Shown in pieces: positions 21,138 to 54,156 of a DNA stretch of 64,000 nt; within the stretch, counting starts at the first letter, position 1; each line of letters begins with the position of its first letter. Source of the DNA: Heliocidaris tuberculata (lineage: Eukaryota > Echinodermata > Echinoidea > Camarodonta > Echinometridae). The notes under the pieces are model-generated. The model saw nothing but the letters and a program-made list of their open reading frames with translations. It did no database searches and was not told where the DNA came from. Made by a program: the position numbers and the translations under genes. Location of the stretch: assembly GCA_025618425.1 (NCBI GenBank), contig CM046832.1:65769495-65833494 (forward strand). Reading direction: 5' to 3'.

Positions 21138-22141
21138 CAGTGCGTCCCCCAAAAAGTTAACAGTTGGAAAAAGTCTCTCAAAATAAGTATTTCAAAATAT
21201 TTGTAGGAAATTTTCATACCTGTGGATATATGGTCTATTCTATCAAATGAAACCCAAATATGTGGCAATATTTTGAGCTCGAGTGAGCAAAAGCGACTTT
21301 TGCGAAAGGGTGCAAAATCCAGACTTGACAAGAATTGGTATGTTGTGCTGACTAGTATTAACAAATTTGAGAACCGTAAAAAGTTGACAGTTAGAAAAAG
21401 TCTCCCCAAATGAATATTTCAAAATATGTTCAGAAATTTTCATACCTATTGATAGCTTAGGGCCTATCATATCAAATGACACCAAAACATCTAACGATAT
21501 ATGTTACGCTTGAGTGAGCAAAAGCCATTATTGTGAAATGGTGCAAAATCTATGGTTGACAAAACTTTGTATTGGTTCTGTCTGGTATCAGCAAAGTTCA
21601 GAGTTTTGAAAAGGCTTAGAAACTTTCATATTCTGATCATCAAAAGGCAATTTATGAAAGAATAAGCTTTGTTTTCTGTATGTCTTGACATATCCCATCA
21701 AAACTTTATGGTTGACTGAGAAAATCTGCTTGAATTAAAACGTTGCCAAAACTAATATTTCAAAACACTCAGTTAAGCAGTTAATTGCTCACTGAAACAT
21801 GAAAATATTGATGAGATACGTAAGGACATACAGAGAACAAAACCTCTTCTTTGATAAATTGTCTATTATTGATCAAAATTAATATGAATATTTATAAGCT
21901 TTTTCATGACACTCAACTTTGCTGATACCAACCAGAAGAAAAACAAATTCTTGTCAAGTCTGGATTTGGCACCTTTTCACAAAAGTGGTCGTTGCTCACT
22001 CGAGCGTAAAATATCGCCAGATCTTTAGGTGTCATGTAATAGAAGAGATCCTAAGCTATCCACAGGTATGAAATTTTGCTTCAAATATTTTGAAATATTT
22101 ATTTGGGGAGACTTTTTCTGTCAACTTTTTTGGGGGACGCA

Positions 22142-22144
<3 letters not shown>
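21138..22144. mobile_element. TA-flanked foldback transposon (ends CAGTGCGTCCCCC), copy 1
   Basis: Begins CAGTGCGTCCCCCAAAAAG and ends with its inverted complement, and TA dinucleotides abut both ends, as for Tc1/mariner-type elements. The inverted similarity extends inward more than 200 bases (through ATTTCATACCTGTGGATA and CTCGAGTGAGCAA), and the left arm has a second direct unit from about 21378. No transposase was seen, so it is non-autonomous. (TA)n and (TG)n microsatellites abut the right end. Confidence 0.85.
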
Positions 22145-22227
<83 letters not shown>

Positions 22228-22266
22228 CCGTCCGTCCGTCCGTGTGTGTGTGTGTGTGTGTGTGTA
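22144..22266. repeat. (TA)n-(TG)n-(TCCG)n compound microsatellite
   Basis: Directly abuts the right end of the foldback transposon at 21138-22144; includes a block of TCCG units between two TG runs. Confidence 0.95.
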
Positions 22267-24015
22267 ACTTATTCCTGATTAAAGAGTTCTGGGAAGGGTC
22301 AAAATGTTGTTGAGAGACTTGAGTATTAATAGCAGAAGGTTACAATGATGGAGAACATTATTTCAAACATATCATTTGCATTTCAAGGCTGCACAAAGTC
22401 ATACAAAACATACCCTTTCCCCCGATTTTTGGCCTATTTTGACATTCTAAATGCGTCACACGCGTCACGCGTCTTCACCAGCAAAGAAGGGAAATGCCCA
22501 GGGCAGTCTCGCCTGCATCACGCAATTTTCGGTGCAAAATTTTCACTTGGTGAAAAATCAAAGGTTGGGGCACTTAAGGGGTGCTGCCCCTGAGCCCCCC
22601 ATGTGGGCCAGGTACCCCATTTGAATAACTTAAACCCCCTTCAAGTAATATTTATTGGATGGTGAAGTTAATTTGAAATTAAGCTGTGTGTTTTAAAGAA
22701 GCAGAATATGTGTACATGAAATATTTACCATTGGGACACTTTTGGGGTGGTGCCCCTCCATCAGACCCCTTGAAGAATGATAATGATACTATACTTGAAC
22801 GCACTGGCATAATCCCTGGGGATGGGGGTATATACCCCCCCCCCCCACTTTTCGGGGAGGGAGGGGGTGGCCTGTACAAATATACCCCCCACTTTTAAAG
22901 GAAGAAATCATTTCTGTATCAATCATTTGATAAAACTGATAAAATTAATATAAGAGACTGTTATAGTAGTGAGAATTCCTCCTTAAAATGCAATTAAAAA
23001 TGCTATAAGATATGATTTCAATGTCCCGATATTTCCGATTTTATAAATCAAAATCTCTCATCCATGTCCATTTCTAACGTGTTTGCCATTGGTACAAAAT
23101 GGGCATTACATCCTTGACTCTTTAATGCACCATTAATGCAAAATGTAGGCCTAAAAAAAACATGGTATTATTTTAAACAAAGTGTAGAAAACAAGCTCAG
23201 ATATTTTCATGTCATGCTGAGGACACAAGGAGACTTCTCGGGACTGTACATCAGTCTCCAAATTAATGACCGTCTAATACATCTTCTAAAATTTCATGTG
23301 TCTTCTTTCAGGATTCAGAATGACGCATCAGGGAAATGTTAGGATTATTTAAAATCAGGCGCTGTGGGGGGGGGGGGGGGTACATTGTCCCCAGTATTTC
23401 AGGAATTTGGGTTTCCTAGAAGGTCCTCCTTTTACCTTTTACATAGGAAAGTGTTCCTTTTACTTCAGATAAGTGCCCCTTTCCTTTATAATTCCTGCCC
23501 GTTCCACATACTAACAATTTGATTTTATTACCATTGAGAATTGCCAGGGGCCTATCGACGGGCTCTTGGCTTCTGCTGGTTCCTCCACTCTGAATTTGAT
23601 TTATTTTTCCCTTAATTTATATATTTATGTGTATTCAAATATATTACTATTATGTTTAAGAATGTAATAAACTTGAACTTGAACTTAATTGTTTTCTATA
23701 GCTCGGCATCTGATGCACCTTCCGATTCGAACAAACGCAGTTTTACTTACTTCTTACCATGAACCCAGGATAAACAGTTCTTACCTTTGGATCTCGTGTT
23801 TTTAGGGTGACAGTATAATATCTACACCATGATTTCCAATGCAAAATACTTCAATACCGGTACCCCTTCACACTAAATTTGTAATTTTAACGTGATAAAG
23901 ATTTAGTCAATGTAATTTCGAAGATTTATGGCATTAGTCACAAATGTTTGTGAAAACGAATCATTGTTGTATCATTACGTATATTCTGTATAGATAAAGA
24001 GAGGGGGAGTATTAA
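22267..24015. other. Intergenic repeat debris, no gene recognised
   Basis: Contains poly-C/poly-G blocks, GGGGCACTT-type monomers near 22570 and 23430-23500, and a LINE-like tail. No reading frame has family resemblance. Confidence 0.5.
23580..23690 (+). mobile_element. Possible LINE 3' tail
   Basis: Ends AATAAACTTGAACTTGAACT, a hexamer plus (TTGAAC)n tail like that of non-LTR elements. No coding part recognised upstream. Confidence 0.4.
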
Positions 24016-24425
24016 CCCTTTCAAGACAATTGCCCACATTTTGTGGTTTGGCTCAATAACTTTTGATTCAGAAATCTGAAAAATTTAAAAGATGCATGAG
24101 TAGAAAGAGCAAAAATTTCTGGACACACTATGTCCATTTTTTGCTGCATAACCATATTGCATTTGATGTCAGGAAATTTTGAAACGAGAAAAAGCTTTAA
24201 AATCCTTAAATTGGCAACACATTGAGAGGTTCAAAATCATTATTTTTCATAAAAATTGGCAATTTTTTTCAACTTTTCGACAAAATTTATAACCATGCAT
24301 GTTATTTTCATAGATATTACACCTTATTCAAACTATGTAACTCTAAAAGAAAAATATTACTGTTGCCAATTTGAAGCATAAAATGTGATCAATTTAGCCC
24401 TTTGATAATTTCTGTCCTGAAAGGG
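24016..24425. mobile_element. piggyBac-like MITE (CCCTTTC ends, TTAA target)
   Basis: The ends CCCTTTCAAGACA and GTCCTGAAAGGG are inverted repeats. TTAA abuts the left end and TTAT (one change) the right. The interior repeats TTGGCAA motifs in inverted orientation. No coding capacity. Confidence 0.75.
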
Positions 24426-25112
24426 TTATCTTTATGAGAATAATACAGGGGGAATGTGAACCAAAATGCATTACTCCAAACATTTATCAGGGTTAGCAAT
24501 TAGCAGATTGTGTTTAAAAGAGTAAAAGAGTGGAAAAGTTTAAAACTTGTTCAGTCAGTTGCCTTGCCACTTTCCATCTTATGAGCTTACTAAATATTGA
24601 TTTAATCTCTGATTCAAAATGTTATATTTCTGCAGTTACCACTTTTGAAATTCACTCGGATGACCTTTATTTAAAAAAAAAAACTTTAAAAATTACAATT
24701 CTAATCATATTTCAAGACAATGCTTCATGTTTAAGACCAATTATTCCATTTTCTTTCACTCAACTTTCCTTGATAGATTTCTCATCAGACACAATGGAAA
24801 ATCTTCATTTTTGTACACAATACATCGAACTACTAAAAACAGAAACTTGCACAAATTTTGCGAGTGGTCAAAATTCCTGGAAGCTTCTTGCCACCAATAT
24901 GCAATTGAAAAAAAAAAAATTCTTGCAGCCCAAAACGTCTGCCACTCCCTCAATGTTTCATATTGCAAAAGTTTCGAGCTTGACTTTAGATGGAGGCAAA
25001 AAAAAGAAAAAAAAAAGTATAAATTCTCATTTATTCTTTCTCGATTTCATGCAAAAGTAAAAAACATGAAATAAAGCACACAGAGCTGAGATGTGTTTTT
25101 TTGAATGAACCG

Positions 25113-25125
25113 TTTATTGTTTATT
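25113..25125 (-). terminator. ATP2B: Tandem polyadenylation signals (AATAAA twice), candidate PMCA 3' end
   Basis: On the minus strand two AATAAA hexamers lie 7 bases apart (25120-25125 and 25113-25118), followed downstream by the T-rich/AC-rich change typical of cleavage sites. They are the last good signals before transposon-rich sequence begins. Confidence 0.4.
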
Positions 25126-27282
25126 CCAGTCATTAACTGTACATCACTGCAAGGAGCTACAAAAACTGGGGCAACTTCCAATAGATAAGAATTATCATCA
25201 TAACATTCCATATTGTTAGAATGGATTCATGTCATTAGTCACGTGGTTTCTTCAACATCAGCTCACGTTCCCATCGAGTAATAAAGGAGAAAAGAATGTC
25301 CTACTTTCCAACACTACACACCGACACTATCATATATATAGAAACCCATTGTCTTTTGAGTAGTAAAAAAAAACAACAAACGTAACGAAAGCAGTTTTCT
25401 AGACTGCTTTCAACAACATGGCAGGCAGCAGCAAGTCCATGTAGATATGTGACTCTCTGCTCTACCAAAGAGTTTTTAGTACGTCTTTTAAACAAAATCT
25501 TTGCGAGTAGCATCAACACAAATATGTTCATTCAAATTCGAAGAAGAGAAATACATATATAATTCAAATACATACACCTTTCTTGGAAAAAAGAAAAGAA
25601 AAATGCTTGTAAAGCATCATACACCGAATGATAATTCCACATATCACTATGCTCATCAAACTGGTTAATGTGATTATAAATGTTATATTACCTAACTCTC
25701 TATTTACTTTAGAATGCATAGGAATGCAACACATTGGTGACATGAATAGTAACATTGCACCCTATAATAGTTAACATGTCTCTACATCCAGAAGCCAGTC
25801 AAATCTTGGCTTGAGCGTCCTTGACAGGTGCAAGCATGATCAAGACAGAGTAGAATGTTAACTAGACCAATATCCTTCAATGATCATGGCCAGTATAATG
25901 TGATCTTAACTACAGTAAGTAACAATTAACAAAGGGAAATATTTTTTTCAACATTTAAATCTATCTCAAAATTTTGCTTTGCCAAAGAGATGCTAAATGA
26001 ACACCCTTTTGCAATATTTACAGTGCATAACTTGACTCAATATATGATTACAGGAATATTGATTACTTTTTCTTATATCCAAGAAAATTCAAATATATAT
26101 AAACAAAAGAATGCTAACCTGATATTTGAGACATTCTCCATATTTAATAGATAAAATATTCAATATCCTCAAAACACTTATAGCTACCTGATAAAAGAGA
26201 AAGTTACCACTTACGTATTACATTAGTAGTCTCCAAGCAGACCCCTACGTATTTGCATAAGTCGATTAATAATCTTAAATGTAAGGTTGCCATTATTGTT
26301 GATATTTATATACATAATTTGTGAACGAACAAACAGCTGTTCACCACTTGAAGTGAGCATTTGCCACACAATAAAACAAATTTTATCAAATAATTACATA
26401 CCACAAATATAAACCTAAGATGGAAGTATGCATCTTTTCCATAATATACCTAAACTTAATATATGAGTAACATGAATTATGCCGTTTCCCCCACATATCC
26501 CATCTATTCATGCTGTTTAGCTACAATAGAGGATGTAAAATTCCCATATTTCTGATAGCTTTTTCCTATCACATACAACATTTCAACAAAAAAAACAACA
26601 CCAAAAAACAACATATTAGCAAAATATGCGATTCCTACCTAAACATGTACATAATTTCTGTCAACCATGGCATGATATATCGGCTTTCCTTTTCATCTCC
26701 AAAATCAACAAATTCATGAACGATCTAAACAATGACAATTGAACAAATGATTGCGCAAACTTCTGCAAAATCAAATTTGCAACTTAAGTAGTTTTAAACT
26801 CGTTTGACATAGTTTGCATCACTGATTTAACCATGTCGAGAAAAAAATAATCAATAAAAGCATTACAAAACATAACTCTCATCTCTCTCTTTTTTTCCTT
26901 AAATATATATATAAAATGGTCAGCACTTCGGTGAGATCATGCACAGAATACAAGCTATCACAAGCGATGAAAACAAATGAAATGGAACAATTAGCCAAAA
27001 GAAGAAAAGAAGACAGTTTTACGTGAGTATTCAGAGAATAGAAGAGAGTTGTTTGCATCTTGTTTGAAGCTGCTTTTGTCACAAAGTTCTTTTCAATAAA
27101 AAGAATCAATGGTTATGCATTCATGACAATCTCTCTTTTGAAAATTGAAAACATTGAGACGAAGATAGTAGAGAAAAAAATGAGACAACAAGAGCATAAA
27201 AAGAATGGGATGAAGGAAAAAGCAAAGACAGAAAGAAAAGAAATATAACAAGAGAGGAAGGGGGTAAAGAAGAGGAGATAAC

Positions 27283-27323
<41 letters not shown>
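27283..27323. repeat. (GA)n microsatellite
   Basis: About 20 GA units in the probable PMCA 3' UTR. Confidence 0.95.
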
Positions 27324-27325
<2 letters not shown>

Positions 27326-30300
27326 AGAGAGCTAGAACAATAATTAAAAAGCTGAGTAAACAAGTTGGAAGATATGGAGGCTCTTTCAAACAAATTTTGT
27401 CAATGGTGTCATAGTATTGAAAGATGGCCATGTTTAAGTCTGAATGCTACAAGAGATAACAATCATGAGCATGTAATTAGATCAATAATAGCATCTTTAG
27501 AAGTTTTAAAGTATGCAATCCCAATGCTGAGAAATCACTTTTGGGGGGCAAGTATTCTTTTTAATTGTTAAGTTGCTGAAAGATATAGCAAACAGAAATT
27601 TGAAAAACAAAAGAGCAAAATCGGCATAATTGTTCACCCCTGTCTCCCCCTTAAATTACATCAAAAAGTGTGAATACAATTTAGTTATGCAGATCATACC
27701 ATCAGAGTAGAAAGAGAAATCTTACAACATGAAAGGAAGAGAAAAGAATCCTTCAGCTTTGATACAAGGCTAAATGGAAAATGTGCATACCTTTCCTAAA
27801 GTCAGCTATACATTAGAGAAAATCCAAAATACCGGTAATATACATTTATAAGCTCAGTAAATAAATTAACTACAATGTGCTGCTTTGTTTCTAACAGTAA
27901 TAAAATGAACACACTGCTATGCTTCAAGAATTTCTCTTTGTTTTTTTCTTCAACATAGTATAATATCACACACTCAAACTTATGGTATGACATTATCTTA
28001 TACATCTCAAGAGAACAGTACTATTCAAGCCACAATTATCAAGCAAAATTATCTTTTAAACATACCAAAGTGAGATCGTACCTAAGACTTGATCCTCACG
28101 AGCCTATGAAAAGAAATTGAAGTATATATCACATACAAAATCTGTTCGTACATCATCATTTCACGCACTGGCATCCACCTTCCAACATTGATTTTTCTGA
28201 AATTTGACACGAAGTCATGTCAGACTACACATTGTTTAGAACAAAAAACATACAAACATTTTACCCCTGATACTCCAGAAACAGGAAAATTCTCAATTTA
28301 AAAAAAAGAAATTCTGATTTTAAGGAGAAAATCAACATTTGATGTAAAGAAATGATGTTGTTTCTTCATCCACGAGATTGAAGTCTTTACCGAGATGTAC
28401 CGAGGCATGGGGATGTACTTGCTGCAATGTGCAACACCAAACATGGCACCAGTTCTTGGTGTATGGCATTATATGCACCTTCTTTGGGAGATGACTTTCT
28501 ATACACCATCATATCTTCTATTTTAATCAATTTAACTTGGACCAAAAATAATCTTCAAAAAGTATCTTGTATAAACCTGTAGAGTATGTAGCATTCATAG
28601 TTGATTGTTTGTAGGATACGGTGTCTTCCCTTCGTTTTCTTTACTCTACATACACAACAAATTCTTGGAATACATATAAATATATTTACACATTTCTTTG
28701 CAACATTGTCGTCAGAGTATAGAACAATTTATGTATAAATCATATGTTATTACTATCAGTCCAAAGCACAAGTTTGCTTTCATTGTCCATGTTGTACTAT
28801 CTGTAATCATCCACATAAATGAATGATTATTTCATATGTTGATTTCTTACATTATAGGGGTGCAATTTATACAGAGAGCACAGGAGTCGATAAAGAGAGG
28901 GAAAATACCAAAAAAGAATGGTTCTTTTTTCGACCAGAACAGACCTCTGATATCATATCCTGTCTTGTTGTTTAGTTTATTACCAGAGGTCCCTGGCTAC
29001 AATACCTCATACTGGAGTGGAATATTCCAGATTCTCTGTCACAGCACCCTAAGTACAGAGTCTCAGGACGTTAACCTGAATGTCTGCTTGCCACCAAAGA
29101 TGACCCAAAGCCCAGACATGGTTCATAGCAAGCTAAACAGGCTTCTAAATCGGGCCCCTGCTTTAAGTTTGGGATGCCTTGATATACCATCAATGGCAGG
29201 GTGTTTTAGTAAAGAGGTTGTTTGTTTGCAAGACAGGTTTACTTTTCACACATGCAACATAACAGAGATAGTAGCACATGAGAGCCAACATCTGTCATGG
29301 AATACACCACTTCCCAACAGAGGTATCAAGTTTATTCACACCTTATTTTCATACGAGAGGTAATATTTTCATTCAAAAGATTTATTATCTACAAGCGTCT
29401 GCCTCTGTGATAATATGAGCCAAATATTCCTCCACTACACATACTATAAGGAGTGCTTGGTAAAAATGAGAACAAGTATAAAAACACTGAGTTTACATTG
29501 CATTCAACAGAATCTTCATTGTTCTTTCATGTATATACAATCCTACCAAGTATCAAATTCAAATTCTTTACTCGGATTCAGCGTTATCAATTCTCTTACA
29601 TGGAAATAAGCATGAAAAAAGCAACAACAAACAATTTCTTCACTTAACATAAACAACGTAAGACAGATTAGAAAATAATTCCACACCAATCCTTTCATAA
29701 AAGCTCAAGTGTTCATGTGTTCAGCTCGTAACTGAGACTGAAATCTGTTAAACAGCATTAACTAAACACAAAAAAATAAAAAATTGAAAGAAAAAAAAAA
29801 AACAGCAGGAAAATCAAAAGTGTCTAAAATAGGGAATGATCACACATAAGAACTATTACTTTAAAAGATAATGATGAAAGACAACATATCAGATTCGTGT
29901 TTCAATTGTGTTACTTCAAGCTTTTTTGATTCGTAATTCACTGAGCACAAGACAAGCTAACAACACAAGACCGCTCACTACATTACTGCACATTAATGCT
30001 ACTTCATGACAACTACATCTTTCACGGTTGTAACATGAAAATGTTTGCTTGGGTTGCTGTATATATGTACACACTATATACAAGGATACAAACTGTGTCA
30101 ATAGCCAGAATGCAAAGTGACTGTAAAATGTTTAATTAATTCTTACACACATTTCTGGGGTTTCGCTATACATATTTGTTTTTTGAATCAGGTTATCACA
30201 AACAGTGAGATTAACATCCAACTCACTTTTTACAAAGTGACTCTTTTGCTACTTTTTTATATAGTATCATGTATATATATAAGTCATGTTTATCATAAAC

Positions 30301-31558
30301 TAACACATTTACACTAAAGACCTGATAGATGCGTTCACTTTATATCAAAATGTCTCTGAGTCATCGGTACTGACAGGAACATACATAAGCAACCTTGGTT
30401 GCTTAATGTCTAAGTCGTCTATGCTCACTCTTGACATTCATCACTGACCTAGTCTATTCCCCAATTCACAACATACTCTCTGGTAGTCACTGGAGCACAG
30501 TTGATGAAAAGGAGAAGAAAAGATAATAGAAAACCTGCTACCATAAGCTACATTCAAGATTGGATATATAATTTTACAGGTAACAGTGTACAACCACCAC
30601 CGGACAAACACTCGACAAGTTGTCGTTGAGTTGTCTTTCTTCATCTTCCTGACTTATTGTAAGTTTCTCCATGGTCCACTAAACCTTCACACTAATCATT
30701 GTCCTTGTAAGTGCAACTGCACTAATTGCCGATGAACCTGGTACACGGTTGCATCATTCTCTCGTGTCTCGTTCTCACAAGCTGCTCATCCTGTGTAACT
30801 CAACCTTTACAGCACGACTTGCTCCCTGGGAATAAAACAAGATAGGAGGAGAGAGTGATCTGCAAGGGCCCAAGGTAAGAGACCAGTATGGCTCAATCCT
30901 ACACCAGGCAGTAAACCAACCAACAAATGCTACTGCAGTAAAATGAAAACCACTTCAAAGAGTCCCACTGCTCTCGCATCAAGAGATCAAATATTTGTTG
31001 CAAAGGTGCACTGAGCATCTCATTGTAGTTTGCAGCAGAGGTATAATGTAAGTTGGTTATTGCCTTTTGTAGGAACAAGTCATCAGTCCAAAATTCTAAT
31101 CTTGTGTTAGAACCCTCATCTGACATGGTTCCCTACCAGTTCTCTTCTTTCCCATGGATTTTTTGTAGGAGAGGGAGCATATCTAGGAGCGACAAGCCGG
31201 TAGCCATCTCTTCTAGAATGTAACACACACAAACTAAACAGGTCAACGCACTACATTAAGTGCTTCTTAGCCAATCATGTGTGCTTACTGGGTGATGAAC
31301 ATATATTTGTCTTTCATGATGCTTCAAGAACAAAAAAATATGGTCTAGTTTATTGCTTGCACAGGATAACAGCCATACTACACAGACTGTGAATCTATAT
31401 GTACATAATATATAAATATATATAGAACAGGCAGGAGGCCACACTCACAAACCAAAACGAGGGGGGAGCTGTCATGCATACTACTGCGTTTACGAGAGCC
31501 ACCTGTACTCCGATTCGGTCTGTGTGAGTAGGGCGGGGCTATCGCAACTGGACCTACC

Positions 31559-51048
<19,490 letters not shown>

Positions 51049-51097
51049 CTAGGTTTGCCATCAGCAGCCTTACCATAATGGCACATTTATTTGCTAT

Positions 51098-51240
51098 GAA
51101 ATTGAGAGAGAGGGGGAAGAGAGGAGAGAGACAGAGAGAGATGGGGGTGGGAGGGACATTGAGAGTGGTAGAGAGGGAGGGAGACAGAAGGGGGAGTGTG
51201 GTGGAAGAGAGAGAGTGAGGAATACAAAGAGAGACAAAGT
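51098..51240. repeat. Polypurine (GAGAGG-rich) tract
   Basis: Near-continuous G/A on the plus strand (GAGAGAGGGGGAAGAGAGG and similar), just upstream of PMCA visible exon 1. Confidence 0.8.
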
Positions 51241-52892
51241 TAATAATTAAATTTGAGAGGAGAACAGAAAATAAAAATAATAAAAAAAAAACAGGAATAA
51301 AATAAAGATGTTGTGAAGTGTGCTCTCAAGAAATTTTCTTGCAAAAGAGAGTGTGACCTGTTAAATACAGTACTGAGCCATAATCTCTAGTAGTTGATCA
51401 AACTAATATTCATATGCACCTGTTTATACAAATGGAAGTAAAAAAAAACAAAAAAAAAACAACCCAACAACAAGAAACAACAAATGTAGAGTATTTTTTG
51501 TTTCTTATATTGTATGTTGGTAACTAATGGAAGTAATCTAAGAGTAATGTCCGGGATATTATATTTGAAGATGTCTGGCTTGTGAACCCTGTACAACCTG
51601 AACACAACCCTACAGTACACTGCATGGTCTCTGTATCATAAAGTAAAGAGTAATGCGAGGGTATGGGTAGTATCCATTCCATCATCAAGGATTATCCTTC
51701 ACGTTCAAGACTTTTCTGAATGTCTCAAGAGTAAAGGTGATTTCCCTACATCTTAATTCACCACAAGGTTCAGGATTTCACTGGATTTCACTCACCAAGC
51801 ATTTCTCTCAGTAGTCTCCCAACCCGTCCCATTTTGTAAATTCCATTGTTTCTATCACAGCTGTTCAACCAAGCTTTTTAAAACAGCATTTTATGCTGTA
51901 TTTGAAATTTTGAATACAGTTGTATTTGGGGGAATTTGCTAGTGAAGGGAGGATATTTACCATTTATTCTTTAAATGGCCTAACTTTCAAAATTTGTTTC
52001 GGAGGCACTGACTAATCATCAGCAAGCCAAATGCATTAATCCTAGTTTAAACATTCCTATAGGATACACAATTAATTACAAATGATCTTTTTATTTTTCT
52101 CCTGGAAGGGGGAGGGGGGGGGGGGGGGGACTGCTCCTCAGTCTATATCCCAACAAGTCTGGAACCCTGCTATTTATCAGTTTCAGTGCTTTCACTGTTA
52201 CAAATTACTATGGATGATAGACATTTTGACATCATTATGTGGAGACTAATCTCACCTAGGTTACTAACCTTTAAGAAGGATAAGAGGATAAAAACAGATA
52301 ATAAAGAATAAACAACAAAAAGTGGCAATGTGATCCTCAGCGATTAGTTAGAAAGGGATCATTTTATCTACTCCACATTGCATTAATCAAGTTGCTATGC
52401 TTTACCCTGCAAGTCCACATATGTATCAGTTTTCCAACTGATCCCTAACATTCTTACTTAACTCAATGATACACATCGTGATAGCACTGCTATCGTGTCA
52501 TCTTTCACTCTCAGAATTTCTTTCAAACTTAATCCTACAGTCGAAAAGGGTGTTACCTCTTCAAAAGCCTTGAGAAAAGTTCCCTATTTTGTGATCAGTA
52601 ATTAATATGCCTAGGTGTGTTTACACAGGATTAACACTCCCATCTCACTTCATTTAACAGCAATGCTGACCTGTTTTTTTTTTTTAATGGAATCCAGTAG
52701 TCTCTCTCTTATTTTTTTCTTCTTCTTAAAAAAAAGATTTTTCATGGACTGTTAAGAATAAATGTTTAATCTCACCAGTGTAAAAAATACGTTTTAGTTC
52801 AGGGAAGCTCTTTTGGCTTTGATATTGTCAAAGTGAAGTTTTCTCATAGCACTTTTTATGTTTTTTATTATTATTTACAAGAGCTCTTTTAG

Positions 52893-52956
52893 AGCTTTAC
52901 AATACAATACAATACAATACAATACAATACAATACAATACAATACAATACAATATA
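52893..52956. repeat. (AATAC)n microsatellite
   Basis: About 12 exact AATAC pentamers. Confidence 0.95.
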
Positions 52957-53656
52957 ATGCTCTATATCCTAGTAATCAAAATTTAACCACAACAAGCAAT
53001 TTGTACCCTTCAAATGCCATATTCAGATAGTTGACATAATTTTAAATGATTTTTCAAATGGCCCTGAAATTTCGAGCTCACATCAATAGAGTACCTAAAA
53101 ATATCTAAATCTGAAATTGGAGCACGTATTTGTATGTGATAGAACTGAAGATAGAAAAATAATTCTACTCCCATAAACACCCTAACATTACTGTTGAAGA
53201 ATGACATGAGTCTGCATCATACAAAATACCTAAATAGACCACTATCAGATTTCCTAAATGCCCCAACCTATCACATCCAGGTGAAGTAATGTTTACATGA
53301 TTCAAAACAAATCTAAATTTAACCTATTACTCATCCTATATATACAAGGCAATTCAAAAAAATTGTTTAAAATCATGTCAAAATTATGAACATGATACAC
53401 TGTGTATAATATTTCCTGTTCATCTGGCATGAATCCAATTGAAGTGTGCATGTGGGAATTTTGCCAAAAATATGATTTGTAAAATACTTGTGAAAACAAA
53501 ACGTGACAGGCATGGAACTTTGCAACAAATGTAAATATGCCTGACATAAAAAAGAGAAAGACAAAAAAAACAAACAACAAACAAAAAAAGAGAACTTGAA
53601 AACAAAAAACAACAACAAAATCATCTCCCAACCCCCAATTTTCAAAAATTGGGATG

Positions 53657-54156
53657 NNNNNNNNNNNNNNNNNNNNNNNNNNNNNNNNNNNNNNNNNNNN
53701 NNNNNNNNNNNNNNNNNNNNNNNNNNNNNNNNNNNNNNNNNNNNNNNNNNNNNNNNNNNNNNNNNNNNNNNNNNNNNNNNNNNNNNNNNNNNNNNNNNNN
53801 NNNNNNNNNNNNNNNNNNNNNNNNNNNNNNNNNNNNNNNNNNNNNNNNNNNNNNNNNNNNNNNNNNNNNNNNNNNNNNNNNNNNNNNNNNNNNNNNNNNN
53901 NNNNNNNNNNNNNNNNNNNNNNNNNNNNNNNNNNNNNNNNNNNNNNNNNNNNNNNNNNNNNNNNNNNNNNNNNNNNNNNNNNNNNNNNNNNNNNNNNNNN
54001 NNNNNNNNNNNNNNNNNNNNNNNNNNNNNNNNNNNNNNNNNNNNNNNNNNNNNNNNNNNNNNNNNNNNNNNNNNNNNNNNNNNNNNNNNNNNNNNNNNNN
54101 NNNNNNNNNNNNNNNNNNNNNNNNNNNNNNNNNNNNNNNNNNNNNNNNNNNNNNNN
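53657..54156. other. Assembly gap, exactly 500 N
   Basis: Five hundred consecutive N, a conventional placeholder for a gap of unknown or estimated size. The left flank ends in a short palindrome (AATTTTCAAAAATT), which may have stopped the assembly. Open frames drawn across it are meaningless. Confidence 0.99.

Larger units (their letters stand above)
25105..31558 (-). other. ATP2B: Probable long 3' UTR of the PMCA gene
   Basis: About 6.4 kb of AT-rich sequence without recognisable transposons or coding exons, in contrast to the repeat-filled DNA on its left. It lies directly downstream of the PMCA stop and ends at tandem minus-strand AATAAA signals. A (GA)n run near 27283-27323 is the only conspicuous simple repeat. 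Calling it UTR is inference; part may be intron, because of the donor just after the stop codon. Confidence 0.45.
51049..53656 (-). other. Upstream PMCA intron sequence
   Basis: Contains a polypurine run (51098-51240), a poly-G run (52109-52129) and an (AATAC)n microsatellite. I find none of the PMCA N-terminal motifs (actuator TGES, the loop after M2) here. Confidence 0.5.

Noticed and set aside
24530..25074. Two overlapping plus-strand frames of 176 and 115 codons
   Set aside because: Lys/Phe/Ser-rich translations of AT-rich DNA containing poly-A runs; both overlap each other and neither resembles a protein.
28836..29363. 175-codon open frame on the plus strand
   Set aside because: It lies antisense in the probable PMCA 3' UTR, and its composition shows no domain, repeat or family resemblance. 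No promoter or splice context was seen.
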